A program made the translations under genes and the position numbers. From the NCBI GenBank assembly GCA_902790015.1, contig CADAQF010000009.1, forward strand, positions 1 through 64,000: a stretch of 64,000 bases of DNA, read 5' to 3'. Shown one piece after another: positions 34,508-43,402 of the stretch. Position 1 is the stretch's first letter. Each line of letters opens with the position of its first letter. Origin of the DNA: an uncultured Eubacteriales bacterium (GTDB lineage: Bacteria > Bacillota > Clostridia > Christensenellales > Aristaeellaceae). The notes beneath the pieces were generated by a model. That model saw nothing but the letters and a program-made list of their open reading frames with translations. It was not told the DNA's origin and searched no databases.

Positions 34508-35641
34508 TTACTTGTTGAAGCCGACATACACGCCGTTTTCGATGACGACGGCGGTCGGGGTCTTGGTGACCTCGCCGTTGGCAGACCAGGTCATAGTGCC
34601 GGTGACGCCGGCCACTTCGATCTGCTGCATGGCGGCGATCAGCTTGTCGCAGCACTCCTCAGCGGACATGTCGGAGGTGATGCCGGCCAGCTCGGAAGCG
34701 GCCACCAGGGCGTAGACGCAGTCATAGGCGTCGGCAGCGAACTGGTTGGGCACTTCGTTGTACAGTTCCTGATAGCGGGCCACGAACTTCTGGGTCTTCT
34801 CGTCCTGCGCGTCGGCGGAGAAGGGGGTCAGCAGCATGACGCCCTCGGCCAGGGAGGTGTCAAAGCCCTCGATGCTCAGGATGCCGTCCATGCCGTCCAC
34901 GCCGAACCACACGGGCGCGTAGTCCATCGCGCGGGCCGCCTGCAGGATCATGGAAGCGGGGGTGTAGTAGATGGGCAGGAACACCAGCTCAGCACCGTTG
35001 TTCTTGGCGTCGGCCACCTGCACGGAAAAGTCGTTGGTGTCGTCGGTGAAGGTGGTCACGGAAACCACGTTCAGGCCCAGCTCCTTGGCCTTTTCGTCAA
35101 AGGTCTGGTAGATGCCGGTGGAATAGGCGTCGGCGTTGTTGTAGATGATGGCCACGTTGGTGGGCAGGCCGTTCTGCTGGATGTACTCGGCGGAGGCGGC
35201 GCCCTGCGCGGGGTCGGTGAAGCAAACCTGGTAGACGTTGTCCTTGTCCGCGGTGACGGCGGTGGAGGAAGCAGACGGGGTCAGCATGAACACGCGCTCT
35301 TCATAGGCCAGCGCGCCCACGGCGATGCAGGGGGTGGTGGTCGTGGTGCCCACGATCATCTGCGCGCCCTTGTCCATGGCGGCGTTATAGGCGTTGACGG
35401 ACACTTCGGCGTCATGCTGGTCGTCCTCGTCGATCATTTCCACGCGGAACTTGCCGCCGGCGGCGTTGATTTCCTCCGCCGCGATCGCGGCGCCGCGGGA
35501 CGTGGCCAGGCCGTACACGGCGGCCGCGCCGGTCTCAGGGCCGATATGGGCGATCTTCAGCGTCACAGTGTCCTCCGCCATGGACGGAGTCAGCGCCAGC
35601 AGCATGGTCATGGCCAGCAGCACAGCAAACATTTTTTTCAT
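34508..35641 (-). CDS. livJ: Branched-chain amino acid-type substrate-binding protein (system 2)
   Basis: 377 residues. Signal peptide MKKMFAVLLAMTMLLALTPSMA precedes a type 1 periplasmic-binding fold (LKIAHIGPETGAAAVYGLA, ETGAAAVYG, IVGTTTTTPCIAVG, NVAIIYNNADAYSTG, FAADAYDCVYALVAA). As in system 1 there is no lipobox Cys. The two binding proteins are clearly diverged, so the two systems probably take different substrates. Confidence 0.9.
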   Translation of the reverse strand: MKKMFAVLLAMTMLLALTPSMAEDTVTLKIAHIGPETGAAAVYGLATSRGAAIAAEEINAAGGKFRVEMIDEDDQHDAEVSVNAYNAAMDKGAQMIVGTTTTTPCIAVGALAYEERVFMLTPSASSTAVTADKDNVYQVCFTDPAQGAASAEYIQQNGLPTNVAIIYNNADAYSTGIYQTFDEKAKELGLNVVSVTTFTDDTNDFSVQVADAKNNGAELVFLPIYYTPASMILQAARAMDYAPVWFGVDGMDGILSIEGFDTSLAEGVMLLTPFSADAQDEKTQKFVARYQELYNEVPNQFAADAYDCVYALVAASELAGITSDMSAEECCDKLIAAMQQIEVAGVTGTMTWSANGEVTKTPTAVVIENGVYVGFNK

Positions 35642-35706
35642 TCTGGTATCCTCCTTGTTTTCTCAGCCGCGATTTCATTACAGAATGGAATCGGTTGATT
35701 TCAGAA

Positions 35707-35735
35707 ATTATAGTGCATCGCCGTCCGTCCCGCAA
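35707..35735 (-). promoter_or_regulatory. Promoter of liv operon 2
   Basis: On the minus strand TTGCGG (35735-35730), 17 bp, perfect TATAAT (35712-35707), 66 bp before the ATG. Confidence 0.7.
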
Positions 35736-35768
35736 GCGCTGTTTGGTATCTTTTCTGTATTTTTTGTT

Positions 35769-36869
35769 TTACAGCTGCTGCACCCGCGCCAGCTGACGGT
35801 TCTTGTAGCGCAGATCGCCCGTCACTTCCCTGATCACCCGGATCTCGGGCGGCAGGGGGATCTCCTCATCTGAGTAGACGAACAGCACGGCCTTTTCCGC
35901 GTCAAAGGGATACACGTCTATTTCAAGGCGTTTTTCCTGCCATACCAGGCGATATTTGGTTTTCCTGACGCTGTGCAGGCCGCTGTCTCCCTCCATGAGG
36001 AAGCGCACGTATTCCTTTCCGGAGATGGGCTTTTCCGTGCTCCAGTTGTTGCCGTCGGGCATCACATGCTTTTCGGTGTAGAAATACAGATAGTCGTCCC
36101 CGTTTTTCTGCTGGCGGACACGCCGCTCCACGTCGGGCTGGGCCGAGACCAGATAGGTCTGCATCATGTCCAGCGCCAGGCCGTTGTACTTTCCGGAAAG
36201 CGTCCGGACGTCGGGCATTTCGATCAGGTATTTGCGCTTTCTGGACGACTGGGCCTCCCGGCCGACGATGCGGTAGATGGCCCGCATGGCCCGGTTGATC
36301 TTGTCCTCGAAGTTGACCGAATTGTCGATCACCTGCAGGTTGGGATGCCCGCTCCAGGCCCTCAGCGTCCTGTCGTCCATTTCGCGGGCCTGGTCCAGGG
36401 ATTCCGTCCGGGCGGCGTTGCCCAGGTTATAGGCAAATTCGGCCCCCTTGGCGCAGGTCACCAGGTGGATCACCGCGTCGTAGCCGGCCAGCACCTCCGC
36501 TTCCGTGCGGCCGTCCGCGCGGGAAAGGACCTGCACAAAGTCTTCGTCGCTGATATAGGCCTTGTCATCCATCAGCGCCCGGTCGTACAGGATCAGTATG
36601 TTTTCCTCCGGCACCACCTGCGCGGCCTTCAGCGCAAGCTTTTCTTTGTGTATCTGATCCGCCACCACGAAATCCTGGAAAGCCAGCATGGACATGCAGC
36701 CCCCGAAGGGCCGTATCCCGAAGCCTGAGATCAGCTCCGTCGCCGTCTCCGGGATCGTGATGACCCGCCATCCATCCTCCGGCTTGAACTCGCGCAGGAT
36801 CTGACTGATCAGGGTCGTTTTGCCTGCCGCCGGGCCGCCGGTCAGCACGATCTTGGTGATTCTTTTCAT
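35769..36869 (-). CDS. P-loop nucleotide-binding protein fused to a CYTH-like domain (TTD14-like)
   Basis: 366 residues. The N-terminal domain has Walker A GGPAAGKTT (11-19), ETATELI and LILYDRALMD, as in NadR/AAA_28-type small-molecule kinases or GTPases. From about residue 211 a CYTH-like (triphosphate tunnel) domain follows, with KRKYLIEMPD, ERRVRQQ, VRKTKYRLVW, LEIDVYPF and EVTGDLRYKNRQLA. This order is the one known from eukaryotic TTD14, which binds GTP and phosphoinositides. The bacterial role is unknown; it may act on nucleotides or a phosphorylated small molecule. It is 57 bp downstream of a HAD phosphatase gene. Confidence 0.75.
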   Translation of the reverse strand: MKRITKIVLTGGPAAGKTTLISQILREFKPEDGWRVITIPETATELISGFGIRPFGGCMSMLAFQDFVVADQIHKEKLALKAAQVVPEENILILYDRALMDDKAYISDEDFVQVLSRADGRTEAEVLAGYDAVIHLVTCAKGAEFAYNLGNAARTESLDQAREMDDRTLRAWSGHPNLQVIDNSVNFEDKINRAMRAIYRIVGREAQSSRKRKYLIEMPDVRTLSGKYNGLALDMMQTYLVSAQPDVERRVRQQKNGDDYLYFYTEKHVMPDGNNWSTEKPISGKEYVRFLMEGDSGLHSVRKTKYRLVWQEKRLEIDVYPFDAEKAVLFVYSDEEIPLPPEIRVIREVTGDLRYKNRQLARVQQL

Positions 36870-36926
36870 CGGTCTTCCCCCTCTTCTTTCTCTCGTTCCC
36901 CTGTGAATCCGCTTGCGGCGCCGTAG

Positions 36927-37577
36927 TCAGAAAAGATAGGCAAAAAGCTCTGGAACCGTCTTAAAATACAGGCCGCAGTTTTTTCGCATAAACGTCTCTA
37001 TCTTCGGTATGTTCACCGCCCAGCCGGCGGCGGCAAAGGGTACTCCCGCCGCCCTGGCCATGTCGTAGCCGGGCTTCAGGTCGTCCACCATCAAAAGCTG
37101 ATGAGGTTTTAATTGAAACCGTTCCATGATCCGGTACAGCGCGTGCGGGCTGGGCTTTCGTTCCTCCCTGGGCTCGTCCCAGCCGAATACCATATCGGGC
37201 TCGGGCAGGCCGTTCTCCCGGTAATCCCTGAGTATATTGGCCTTCAGAGAATGAGAGGAAACGCACAGAAGCCCGCCGCTGTTTTTCTGCTTCCACAGTA
37301 TCTCGCGTATGCCCGGATAAGCCCGGGGCACGTGGGCGCGCACGTATTCGTTCCAGTATTCCTGCTCGTGGGCCATCTGCTGTTCGCTCATCCCCACCTC
37401 GTCGCGGAAAAAGGGGACCACGCCGGGATCAAAGTTCTTGAGGAAATATTCCTCCAGCGTACAGTGATAGTCAGGGAAATACTTTCCCACGTACTCCACA
37501 AAGCAGGGATAATGGACGGTGGCGGTGCTGTTGACCACGGTATCGTCGTGATCCACCACCAGGCAGGGATATTTCAT
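36927..37577 (-). CDS. HAD-family hydrolase, phosphoglycolate phosphatase-like
   Basis: 216 residues. HAD motif I is VVDHDDTVV (the second Asp of DXD kept), motif II is CVSSHS, and motifs III/IV are in RKPSPHALYRIM and LMVDDLKPGYDMARAAG. The helical cap after motif I fits the phosphoglycolate phosphatase/beta-phosphoglucomutase group. The substrate is unknown. It lies between the capsule cluster and the P-loop/CYTH gene on the same strand and may be co-transcribed with either. Confidence 0.85.
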   Translation of the reverse strand: MKYPCLVVDHDDTVVNSTATVHYPCFVEYVGKYFPDYHCTLEEYFLKNFDPGVVPFFRDEVGMSEQQMAHEQEYWNEYVRAHVPRAYPGIREILWKQKNSGGLLCVSSHSLKANILRDYRENGLPEPDMVFGWDEPREERKPSPHALYRIMERFQLKPHQLLMVDDLKPGYDMARAAGVPFAAAGWAVNIPKIETFMRKNCGLYFKTVPELFAYLF

Positions 37578-37612
37578 GGCAATCCTTTCTGAACCGGAAG
37601 GCTCTGTGACGT

Positions 37613-39379
37613 TTATTTTCCCCCGAACAGCTTTTTGACCTGCCGGACGCCCTTTTCGCCGAGCAGGCTTTTGACGGCCTCCCCCGCGCGGTGGCGGTTC
37701 ATCAGCTTTTCATCCGTCAGCGTCTCCCGCAGGACGGAAAGCGCCCGGTCCTCGTCCTCGCTCCGGGTGAATATCTCAAACAGTAAAGGTTTTCCCGAAA
37801 CGTCCGCTTTCAGGAAGCGGGGCAGGGCAGCTTCGAAGCTTTCCTTGTCCGACGCGGTCAGGTATTCAAAGCCCAGATCCTGCGCGTAGTGCCGCACCAG
37901 GTCCGGGGACTTCTGTCCGTAATGGCCCGCCGCGGCGATCAGCCGGTCGGCATCGTCCCCGAAAAGGGAGCCCGGGTTCCCGGACAGGCGGAATTCCGTC
38001 CCCCGTCCGTTGTTGACCAGCAGGATGCGCAGGTTGCTGCCCGCGTGCCGGTTGCCCAGGGAATTCATGTCGTAGAAAAACGCCAGGTCCCCCAGCACGC
38101 AGAAGTACGGCCTGTCCGGATGGGTAAGCGACGCCCCGATCAGGGAAGAGAGGCTTCCGTCGATCCCGAAGCCGCCCGTGTTTGAAAAACAGCGCACCGT
38201 TTCAGGCGTCTCAAAAAAGTTCCAGAAACGCAGGGAGTTCTGTATGCCCAGATGAAGCTCCGCCTTTTCCGGCAGCCGGGGCGCCGTTTTGTATGCTGCC
38301 CAGGCGTTAGAAAAGGGCAGGCGCTCCGCCGTTTCGGGCAGCGCCTCCATAAGCGCCTCTCTTTCCCGCCGGCAGGCTTCAAAGAAGGGGTTTTCTGCAG
38401 CAGGTCCGGCCTTTTGGGCGTAGGCGGAAAAAAAGTCCTCCTCCGCCATCTCAAAAACGTACCGGAGCTTGTGGAACGGATCCCTGAGTTCCCCGTCCGG
38501 GCTTACGCGCCAGACTTTTTCCGTGCGCACATTGAACGCGGGAGCCAGTACCTCGCCTATGTGGATGACCAGGTCCGCCGAGCGGATCACGGTATCATAA
38601 TACTTCTGCTGGCCCAAAAGATTGGCCTGCACACGGTATTTTCCGTGATAGTTGCCCGTGTGGTCGCACAGTACGGCCGCAGGATACCGCGCGCAGAAGG
38701 CGTCCAGGGCTTCGGTTTGGCTGTCGGTCCAGGGCAGATGTCCGCCCACCAGCACGGCTATTTTGTTTGCCCTGAGGTCCGGCAGTTCATCCCCGGGATA
38801 AACCCGGAAGATGGCTCTGATATCAGGAAGCTCCCGGGTTTCGTAGTTGCGGCTGTAATCGGTCTCCAGATTGATATGGACCGGGCCACCGCCGGCGCGG
38901 CGCAATTCAAGCATGGCGCGGTTGGCGGCGATCACGCAGGCCCATTCCTTTTCATGGTCGATCACCAGCGGCAGCGTGACGGACAGCCTGGCCGCGTCCC
39001 GGGGCAATTGCGTGCGGTCGGTCACCTGGTCAAACAGATGGCCTATCCTTTCGCTGCGCCGGGAGGACGTGATGGCCAGCACAGGAAGCTTCCTGTAATA
39101 GGCCTCCGTCAGCCCCGGCAGATAGTTGCGCGACGCCGTAGCCCCCGTGCAGCTCAGCGCCACCGGCTCTCCCGTCTCCGCTGCCAGGCCGCAGGCCATG
39201 TACGCCGCAGACCTTTCCTCCGGGGCGGAATACATTTCAAACCAGGGATCCTGCTGCATGCTCGCCACCAGGCAGATGTTGGTGGTGCCGGGGCTGGCGA
39301 TCACGCGGCGGATGCCGTGCTTTTTCATGAGCGCCAGCACGATCTGCGCGTTGCGCTCGTCGGTGTAATAATGTGCCAT
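37613..39379 (-). CDS. MenD-like thiamine diphosphate-dependent enzyme in the capsule cluster
   Basis: 588 residues with the three-domain ThDP decarboxylase fold. The cofactor-activating Glu55 is in SAPEERSAAYMACGLA; the metal/ThDP motif is GD (430-431) with NN at 456-457. The general text resembles MenD (SEPHC synthase), but no other menaquinone gene is near and its neighbours are all polysaccharide genes. MenD-like enzymes are found in some capsule clusters, where they may form a carbon-carbon bond on a branched or acidic sugar precursor; that role is inferred. The ATG has GGAGG upstream. Confidence 0.8.
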   Translation of the reverse strand: MAHYYTDERNAQIVLALMKKHGIRRVIASPGTTNICLVASMQQDPWFEMYSAPEERSAAYMACGLAAETGEPVALSCTGATASRNYLPGLTEAYYRKLPVLAITSSRRSERIGHLFDQVTDRTQLPRDAARLSVTLPLVIDHEKEWACVIAANRAMLELRRAGGGPVHINLETDYSRNYETRELPDIRAIFRVYPGDELPDLRANKIAVLVGGHLPWTDSQTEALDAFCARYPAAVLCDHTGNYHGKYRVQANLLGQQKYYDTVIRSADLVIHIGEVLAPAFNVRTEKVWRVSPDGELRDPFHKLRYVFEMAEEDFFSAYAQKAGPAAENPFFEACRREREALMEALPETAERLPFSNAWAAYKTAPRLPEKAELHLGIQNSLRFWNFFETPETVRCFSNTGGFGIDGSLSSLIGASLTHPDRPYFCVLGDLAFFYDMNSLGNRHAGSNLRILLVNNGRGTEFRLSGNPGSLFGDDADRLIAAAGHYGQKSPDLVRHYAQDLGFEYLTASDKESFEAALPRFLKADVSGKPLLFEIFTRSEDEDRALSVLRETLTDEKLMNRHRAGEAVKSLLGEKGVRQVKKLFGGK

Positions 39380-39404
39380 CCGTACCTCCAGGTGTCAGCA
39401 ATAA

Positions 39405-40592
39405 TCAGTAAAACAGGAGCCTGCCCAGTTCGCCCAGTATGAAGGCCGTGCTCTCGTCCGTCTTTGCGTGTCCGCGCGCCATATCCTCGGCCAGCTTTTC
39501 CCGGTTTTCCACCATGTCAAGCGTCCTTCGGACCGCCTGATCCGTGTCCTCTCCGGCGCCGTGGATCACGTAAGGGTAGTCCAGGCTTTCAAAAAGCCCT
39601 TCGAATTTGCGGGAATACGAAAAGGGGATCACCGGCACGCCCGCCGAAAAAGCCCCTATGGCCGCATGCATGCGGGCCGCCAGCATGACGTCCATGCCCG
39701 CTATGAGCGTCTTGACCGCCATGGGCGTGGGCAGCCCCGGATGGGCGACGGTCTGCGGGAACTCCCGGTGAAGGGCCTCCACGGCGGCCAGGTCGTTGTC
39801 CGCGCTTTCCATATTGTCTGAAAAGGCGTGCGGGATCAGGTGCACCTCGTATTTGTCCTTCAGCGCTCCGATCACCTGACGGCAGTAGGCGCGGTAATCC
39901 GCCTTCAGTGAAAACTGGTTGTCCCTGCTGTAGCCGCCGTTCCATAAAAGGCCGGAGGGATTGAAGCCCACCCTGGCGCCGGTCCTTTTTCCGGGCTTTT
40001 CAAAGGGAAGCGCAAAGGCGATGTCCGAGGTAAGCTGCGGCCTTCTTCCGCTGATCTCCTCGGCGTATCGCTGGGATTCCCCGTCCCGGGCGTAGACGGC
40101 CGCCGCGTCCCTTATCACCCGGGCGGCCAGCCCGCGCGCCTGATCGTCCCTGAAGGGGCCTATGGTCTGGCTGCCCAGTATCAGCGGAACGCCCTTTTTT
40201 TCCACCGCCCTTTTCACCAGCGTCCGGGCATAGAAGCGCTCCTTTCCGTACAGATCGGTAAAACTGTCCCCGGCGGTAAAGTCGAACACGGCTTTAAGCC
40301 TGTTGAGCTTTCCGGGAAAGAGGATCTTCCCGCCCGCCGGCAGATAAAACAGGCAGTCCGTTTCAACGCTGTCCGGGCAGACGGCCGGCGCGTATCCCGC
40401 CCTGACGCGCCCAAGGTCAAGCCCGCTTTTTATCCATTTCCTGGTTGGGAAGGGGGTGAGCTGCCATACCCTGACGCGCTTTTCATGGGCCCGCGCCGCC
40501 TGGTCCAGCAGATGAAGGAAGGAATAGGACAGCGCCTCGCAGCCCTTGTTGCCGGAACGGAAAGGAAGCCCGGCGATGCCGATTTCCAACAT
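39405..40592 (-). CDS. Polysaccharide pyruvyl transferase family protein (first copy)
   Basis: 395 residues. It matches the CsaB-type pyruvyl transferase layout: an N-terminal GNKGCEA segment, LILGSQTIGPF, VYARDGESQRYAEEI and, near the C-terminus, LAARMHAAIGAFSAGVPVIPFSYSRKFEGLFESL. Members add ketal-linked pyruvate from PEP to a sugar of a surface polysaccharide. It lies 25 bp after... the MenD-like gene's upstream side in the same operon, between that gene and the flippase. There is no membrane segment, so it acts in the cytoplasm. Confidence 0.88.
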   Translation of the reverse strand: MLEIGIAGLPFRSGNKGCEALSYSFLHLLDQAARAHEKRVRVWQLTPFPTRKWIKSGLDLGRVRAGYAPAVCPDSVETDCLFYLPAGGKILFPGKLNRLKAVFDFTAGDSFTDLYGKERFYARTLVKRAVEKKGVPLILGSQTIGPFRDDQARGLAARVIRDAAAVYARDGESQRYAEEISGRRPQLTSDIAFALPFEKPGKRTGARVGFNPSGLLWNGGYSRDNQFSLKADYRAYCRQVIGALKDKYEVHLIPHAFSDNMESADNDLAAVEALHREFPQTVAHPGLPTPMAVKTLIAGMDVMLAARMHAAIGAFSAGVPVIPFSYSRKFEGLFESLDYPYVIHGAGEDTDQAVRRTLDMVENREKLAEDMARGHAKTDESTAFILGELGRLLFY

Positions 40593-40598
40593 TTTCCA

Positions 40599-42044
40599 CT
40601 ACCTCTGTTTCCTTAAAAGGCCGGTGAGCTTTTTGCGGAAGCGGATGCCCAGCATAAGCAGCACGGCGATCAGCGCATACCGGATCACCGGATGGGTGTA
40701 CAGCGCCGAAAGGGACACGATGCACACGCACACACCCAGGGAGATCAGGGCGATCCTGCGGTTTCCGTATACCTGCCCATAGCCCAGCCTTTTCAGGTTC
40801 AGCGCGTGGAACAAGGCGAGCATCATATAGCACACCAGCGTCGTATATCCCGCCGCCTGATAGCCCCAGTGGGGGATGCACAGCGCGTTCAGCCCTATAT
40901 TGGCCGCCGCCGCCAGGACGGTGGCGACCATGATGGAGACCGTTTTTTTAAGATACAGCTCCACCCGCATATACAGCGCGAACACCGCGGTAAAAAAGAC
41001 CCCCGCCACCACCGACGGAATGACATAGACGCCCTCGTAATACTGCTCAGGCCCCAGTATGCGGATAAGCTCCGGCGCGAACAGCGTGGCCAGCGCCGCA
41101 CACCCGGCGAACAGAAGGATCACTTCTTCCCCGCGCCTGCGCAAAGCGGCGTAGTTTTTGTCCCGCATCCTCTGGTAGATCCAGGGAGCGTAGGCGGCGT
41201 CCACCGAATTCCAGAATATCAGCACGACGGCGGCCGCCGTATACGCCACGTTGTATATGGCCGTGGCGCTGGAGTCGACCAGATGGGTGATCATGATTCT
41301 GTCCGAGGCGGACAGGATCTGCATCGACAGGTAATGAGGCACCAGCGGAAGGTTGATGATCAGGGCGTAGCGCCAGTATCTGACATTCAGCCTTCCTTTG
41401 CCCTTTACGCAGGTCAGCACGTAAAACACCGCCGCCGCCAGCACAGACACCATTTCAGCCGTCAGCACCTTGGCGTTGGCTTTGCCGTCCTGCGGCGCCA
41501 TAAGCACCGCGATAATGGACAGCACCGCCGATGAAAGCGACACTGCCGCCGTCACCCAGAGGATCGGCCTGTAGCGGTATTCAAAGCGCTTCCGCCCCAG
41601 CCAGTAATTGTAGGCCGGCGTCATGAAGAAATAGGCGAACATCACCAGGATCATGGCCGGAGGCAGTTTCATGACCGACACCGCCCACTGATGGAAGATC
41701 ACCATGACCCCGGCAAACGCGAGCGTCACCAGATTGGCCAGCATCAGCAGCGAAAAGACGAAGGAGTCCCGGTCTTCCTCAAATTCAAGCATCCCGTTAT
41801 TGAAAACGCCCTGCGCCATATTGAGGGTGGCCACGATGTACAGGATACTCTGCCAGGAGGTGAAATTGGATATGAGGCCGTATTCCGCCATCGGCATGAT
41901 GCGGGAAAATATCGGCCCCGTGATCAAGCCCAGCCCCCGCTGAAAAAACTTGGATATTATCAGCGCGAGCGATGTTTTCGCCGCCGGCGAAAGCCTGTCA
42001 AAGCGGCTCCTCCAGCCGGTCAGCCTTTTTATCATCATACCCAT
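40599..42044 (-). CDS. Polysaccharide flippase, Wzx/MATE-like
   Basis: 481 residues with about 12-14 membrane helices. The N-terminal KTSLALIISKFFQRGLGLITGPIFSRIMPMAEYGLISNF is the typical start of PST/MviN-type polysaccharide exporters. It would flip lipid-linked repeat units across the membrane. The ATG overlaps the polymerase stop (TGATG). It ends 7 bp before the pyruvyl transferase gene, which keeps the operon tight. Confidence 0.92.
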   Translation of the reverse strand: MGMMIKRLTGWRSRFDRLSPAAKTSLALIISKFFQRGLGLITGPIFSRIMPMAEYGLISNFTSWQSILYIVATLNMAQGVFNNGMLEFEEDRDSFVFSLLMLANLVTLAFAGVMVIFHQWAVSVMKLPPAMILVMFAYFFMTPAYNYWLGRKRFEYRYRPILWVTAAVSLSSAVLSIIAVLMAPQDGKANAKVLTAEMVSVLAAAVFYVLTCVKGKGRLNVRYWRYALIINLPLVPHYLSMQILSASDRIMITHLVDSSATAIYNVAYTAAAVVLIFWNSVDAAYAPWIYQRMRDKNYAALRRRGEEVILLFAGCAALATLFAPELIRILGPEQYYEGVYVIPSVVAGVFFTAVFALYMRVELYLKKTVSIMVATVLAAAANIGLNALCIPHWGYQAAGYTTLVCYMMLALFHALNLKRLGYGQVYGNRRIALISLGVCVCIVSLSALYTHPVIRYALIAVLLMLGIRFRKKLTGLLRKQR

Positions 42045-43402
42045 CAGGCGCGCCCCCTTTCCGGTGCGCGGCCCTTTTCCCGGGCGTACACGTACTCAAA
42101 CAGGGCCGTGACGATCACCAGCCCGAACATCCGTCCGGAATCGGTTATGATCAGCGTGGGCAGGGTGGAAATGATATAGACCATCAGCGTTTCCAAAAGC
42201 ACCGCCGCCGGATAGTCCTTAATGCGGGTGTTCCTCAGGTGCCGCAGGATATAAAGCCCCCTTAAAAGGAAAACGCCTGTCAGGATAAGATACGGAACGC
42301 CCATCAGCCCCGTGGAGCCGATCAGGCCTACGTCCGTGATCGAATAGCGCCCCAGCGGCCCGCGGACCCTGTAAAAGCCCAGCGTCGTGCGCGTCGCCAG
42401 AAGACCGATGCCGAACACGGGACTTTGCCTGAGTTCCTCCAGATAATAGGCGATCTCATTGAGCCTGGTGGACGTGGAGCCCGAATGGGCGCCGCCCACG
42501 GCGAAGGAATCCAGCACCCGGTCGAACAGCCCGAAAAACGCCGCCAGCACCACCCCGAACATCACCGCCAGCGCCGCGATGACCCGCCGGCCGCTGCTTT
42601 TGCTCCTGCGCAGGAACAGATACACCGCGATCACCGCCATGCTGATCTCCATCATCCTGGTCCTGTAGCAGTACACGATGGAAACAGCCACGATCGCCGC
42701 CTCGATCAGTTGTCCCTTTTTGCTGTGTCCCTTCATCAGCCGCCAGAAAGTGTACACGCACTCGATCCCCAGGACGGACGAAAGGCCGTAGGTCCTCAGG
42801 CTCTCGTCGCGCAGGCGGTAGCTCACCTCCAGCAGCATCACGCCGCTGACATTATAGATCAGCGTGTTCAGGATGCTGAGCGCAAGCCCCACGCAGACCA
42901 GGGTCGTCAGCCTGTCCATCAGCGGACGGAAGCCGCCCTGCCGGTCGAATATGTACAGAAGCATCGGCGACAAAAACAGATAGCAGTAATGATACGACGC
43001 CGCCAGAAAGTCAGAAACGCCCTGCCCGTAATGCACACGGGCATACAGAAACTCGGCCAGCAGGAAAAAAACCACGCCCGGCAGCAGCACGCGCTGCATG
43101 AACCTGCTGGCCCGTTTGGCTGTGCCGAACAGGCCCGCGTCCGCGAAAAACAGGACGAAGGCCGCCAGGCTCAGCCCCAGCAGCAGGTATTTCTGCAGCG
43201 TGCCGTCCAGCTTGATGATTTTGTAAAAGTTGTTCTCGATCAGGTAGAACAGCGTACAGAACCATATATACAGACGGGACGGTGTGGTTTTCAGTTGTCG
43301 TTGATCCAGGAGCCAGCCTTCCGCCTTCCCCCGGAAACGCCCATTTGCCATCCGTTGTTTCCTTCCGGTTTTCTTAACAGCGCCTTCCGGGGCGCCGTTC
43401 AT
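42044..43402 (-). CDS. O-antigen/capsule polymerase-like membrane protein (Wzy-type)
   Basis: 452 residues with about 10-12 hydrophobic segments and a large loop (roughly 270-330) bearing GGAHSGSTSTRLNEIAYYLEELRQSPVFGIGL, the arrangement of Wzy_C/O-antigen ligase proteins. It would polymerise repeat units outside the membrane. The first 17 residues (MNGAPEGAVKKTGRKQR) are basic; the ATG overlaps the glycosyltransferase stop (ATGA). Family members diverge strongly, so the name rests on topology, the loop and context. Confidence 0.82.
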   Translation of the reverse strand: MNGAPEGAVKKTGRKQRMANGRFRGKAEGWLLDQRQLKTTPSRLYIWFCTLFYLIENNFYKIIKLDGTLQKYLLLGLSLAAFVLFFADAGLFGTAKRASRFMQRVLLPGVVFFLLAEFLYARVHYGQGVSDFLAASYHYCYLFLSPMLLYIFDRQGGFRPLMDRLTTLVCVGLALSILNTLIYNVSGVMLLEVSYRLRDESLRTYGLSSVLGIECVYTFWRLMKGHSKKGQLIEAAIVAVSIVYCYRTRMMEISMAVIAVYLFLRRSKSSGRRVIAALAVMFGVVLAAFFGLFDRVLDSFAVGGAHSGSTSTRLNEIAYYLEELRQSPVFGIGLLATRTTLGFYRVRGPLGRYSITDVGLIGSTGLMGVPYLILTGVFLLRGLYILRHLRNTRIKDYPAAVLLETLMVYIISTLPTLIITDSGRMFGLVIVTALFEYVYAREKGRAPERGRA

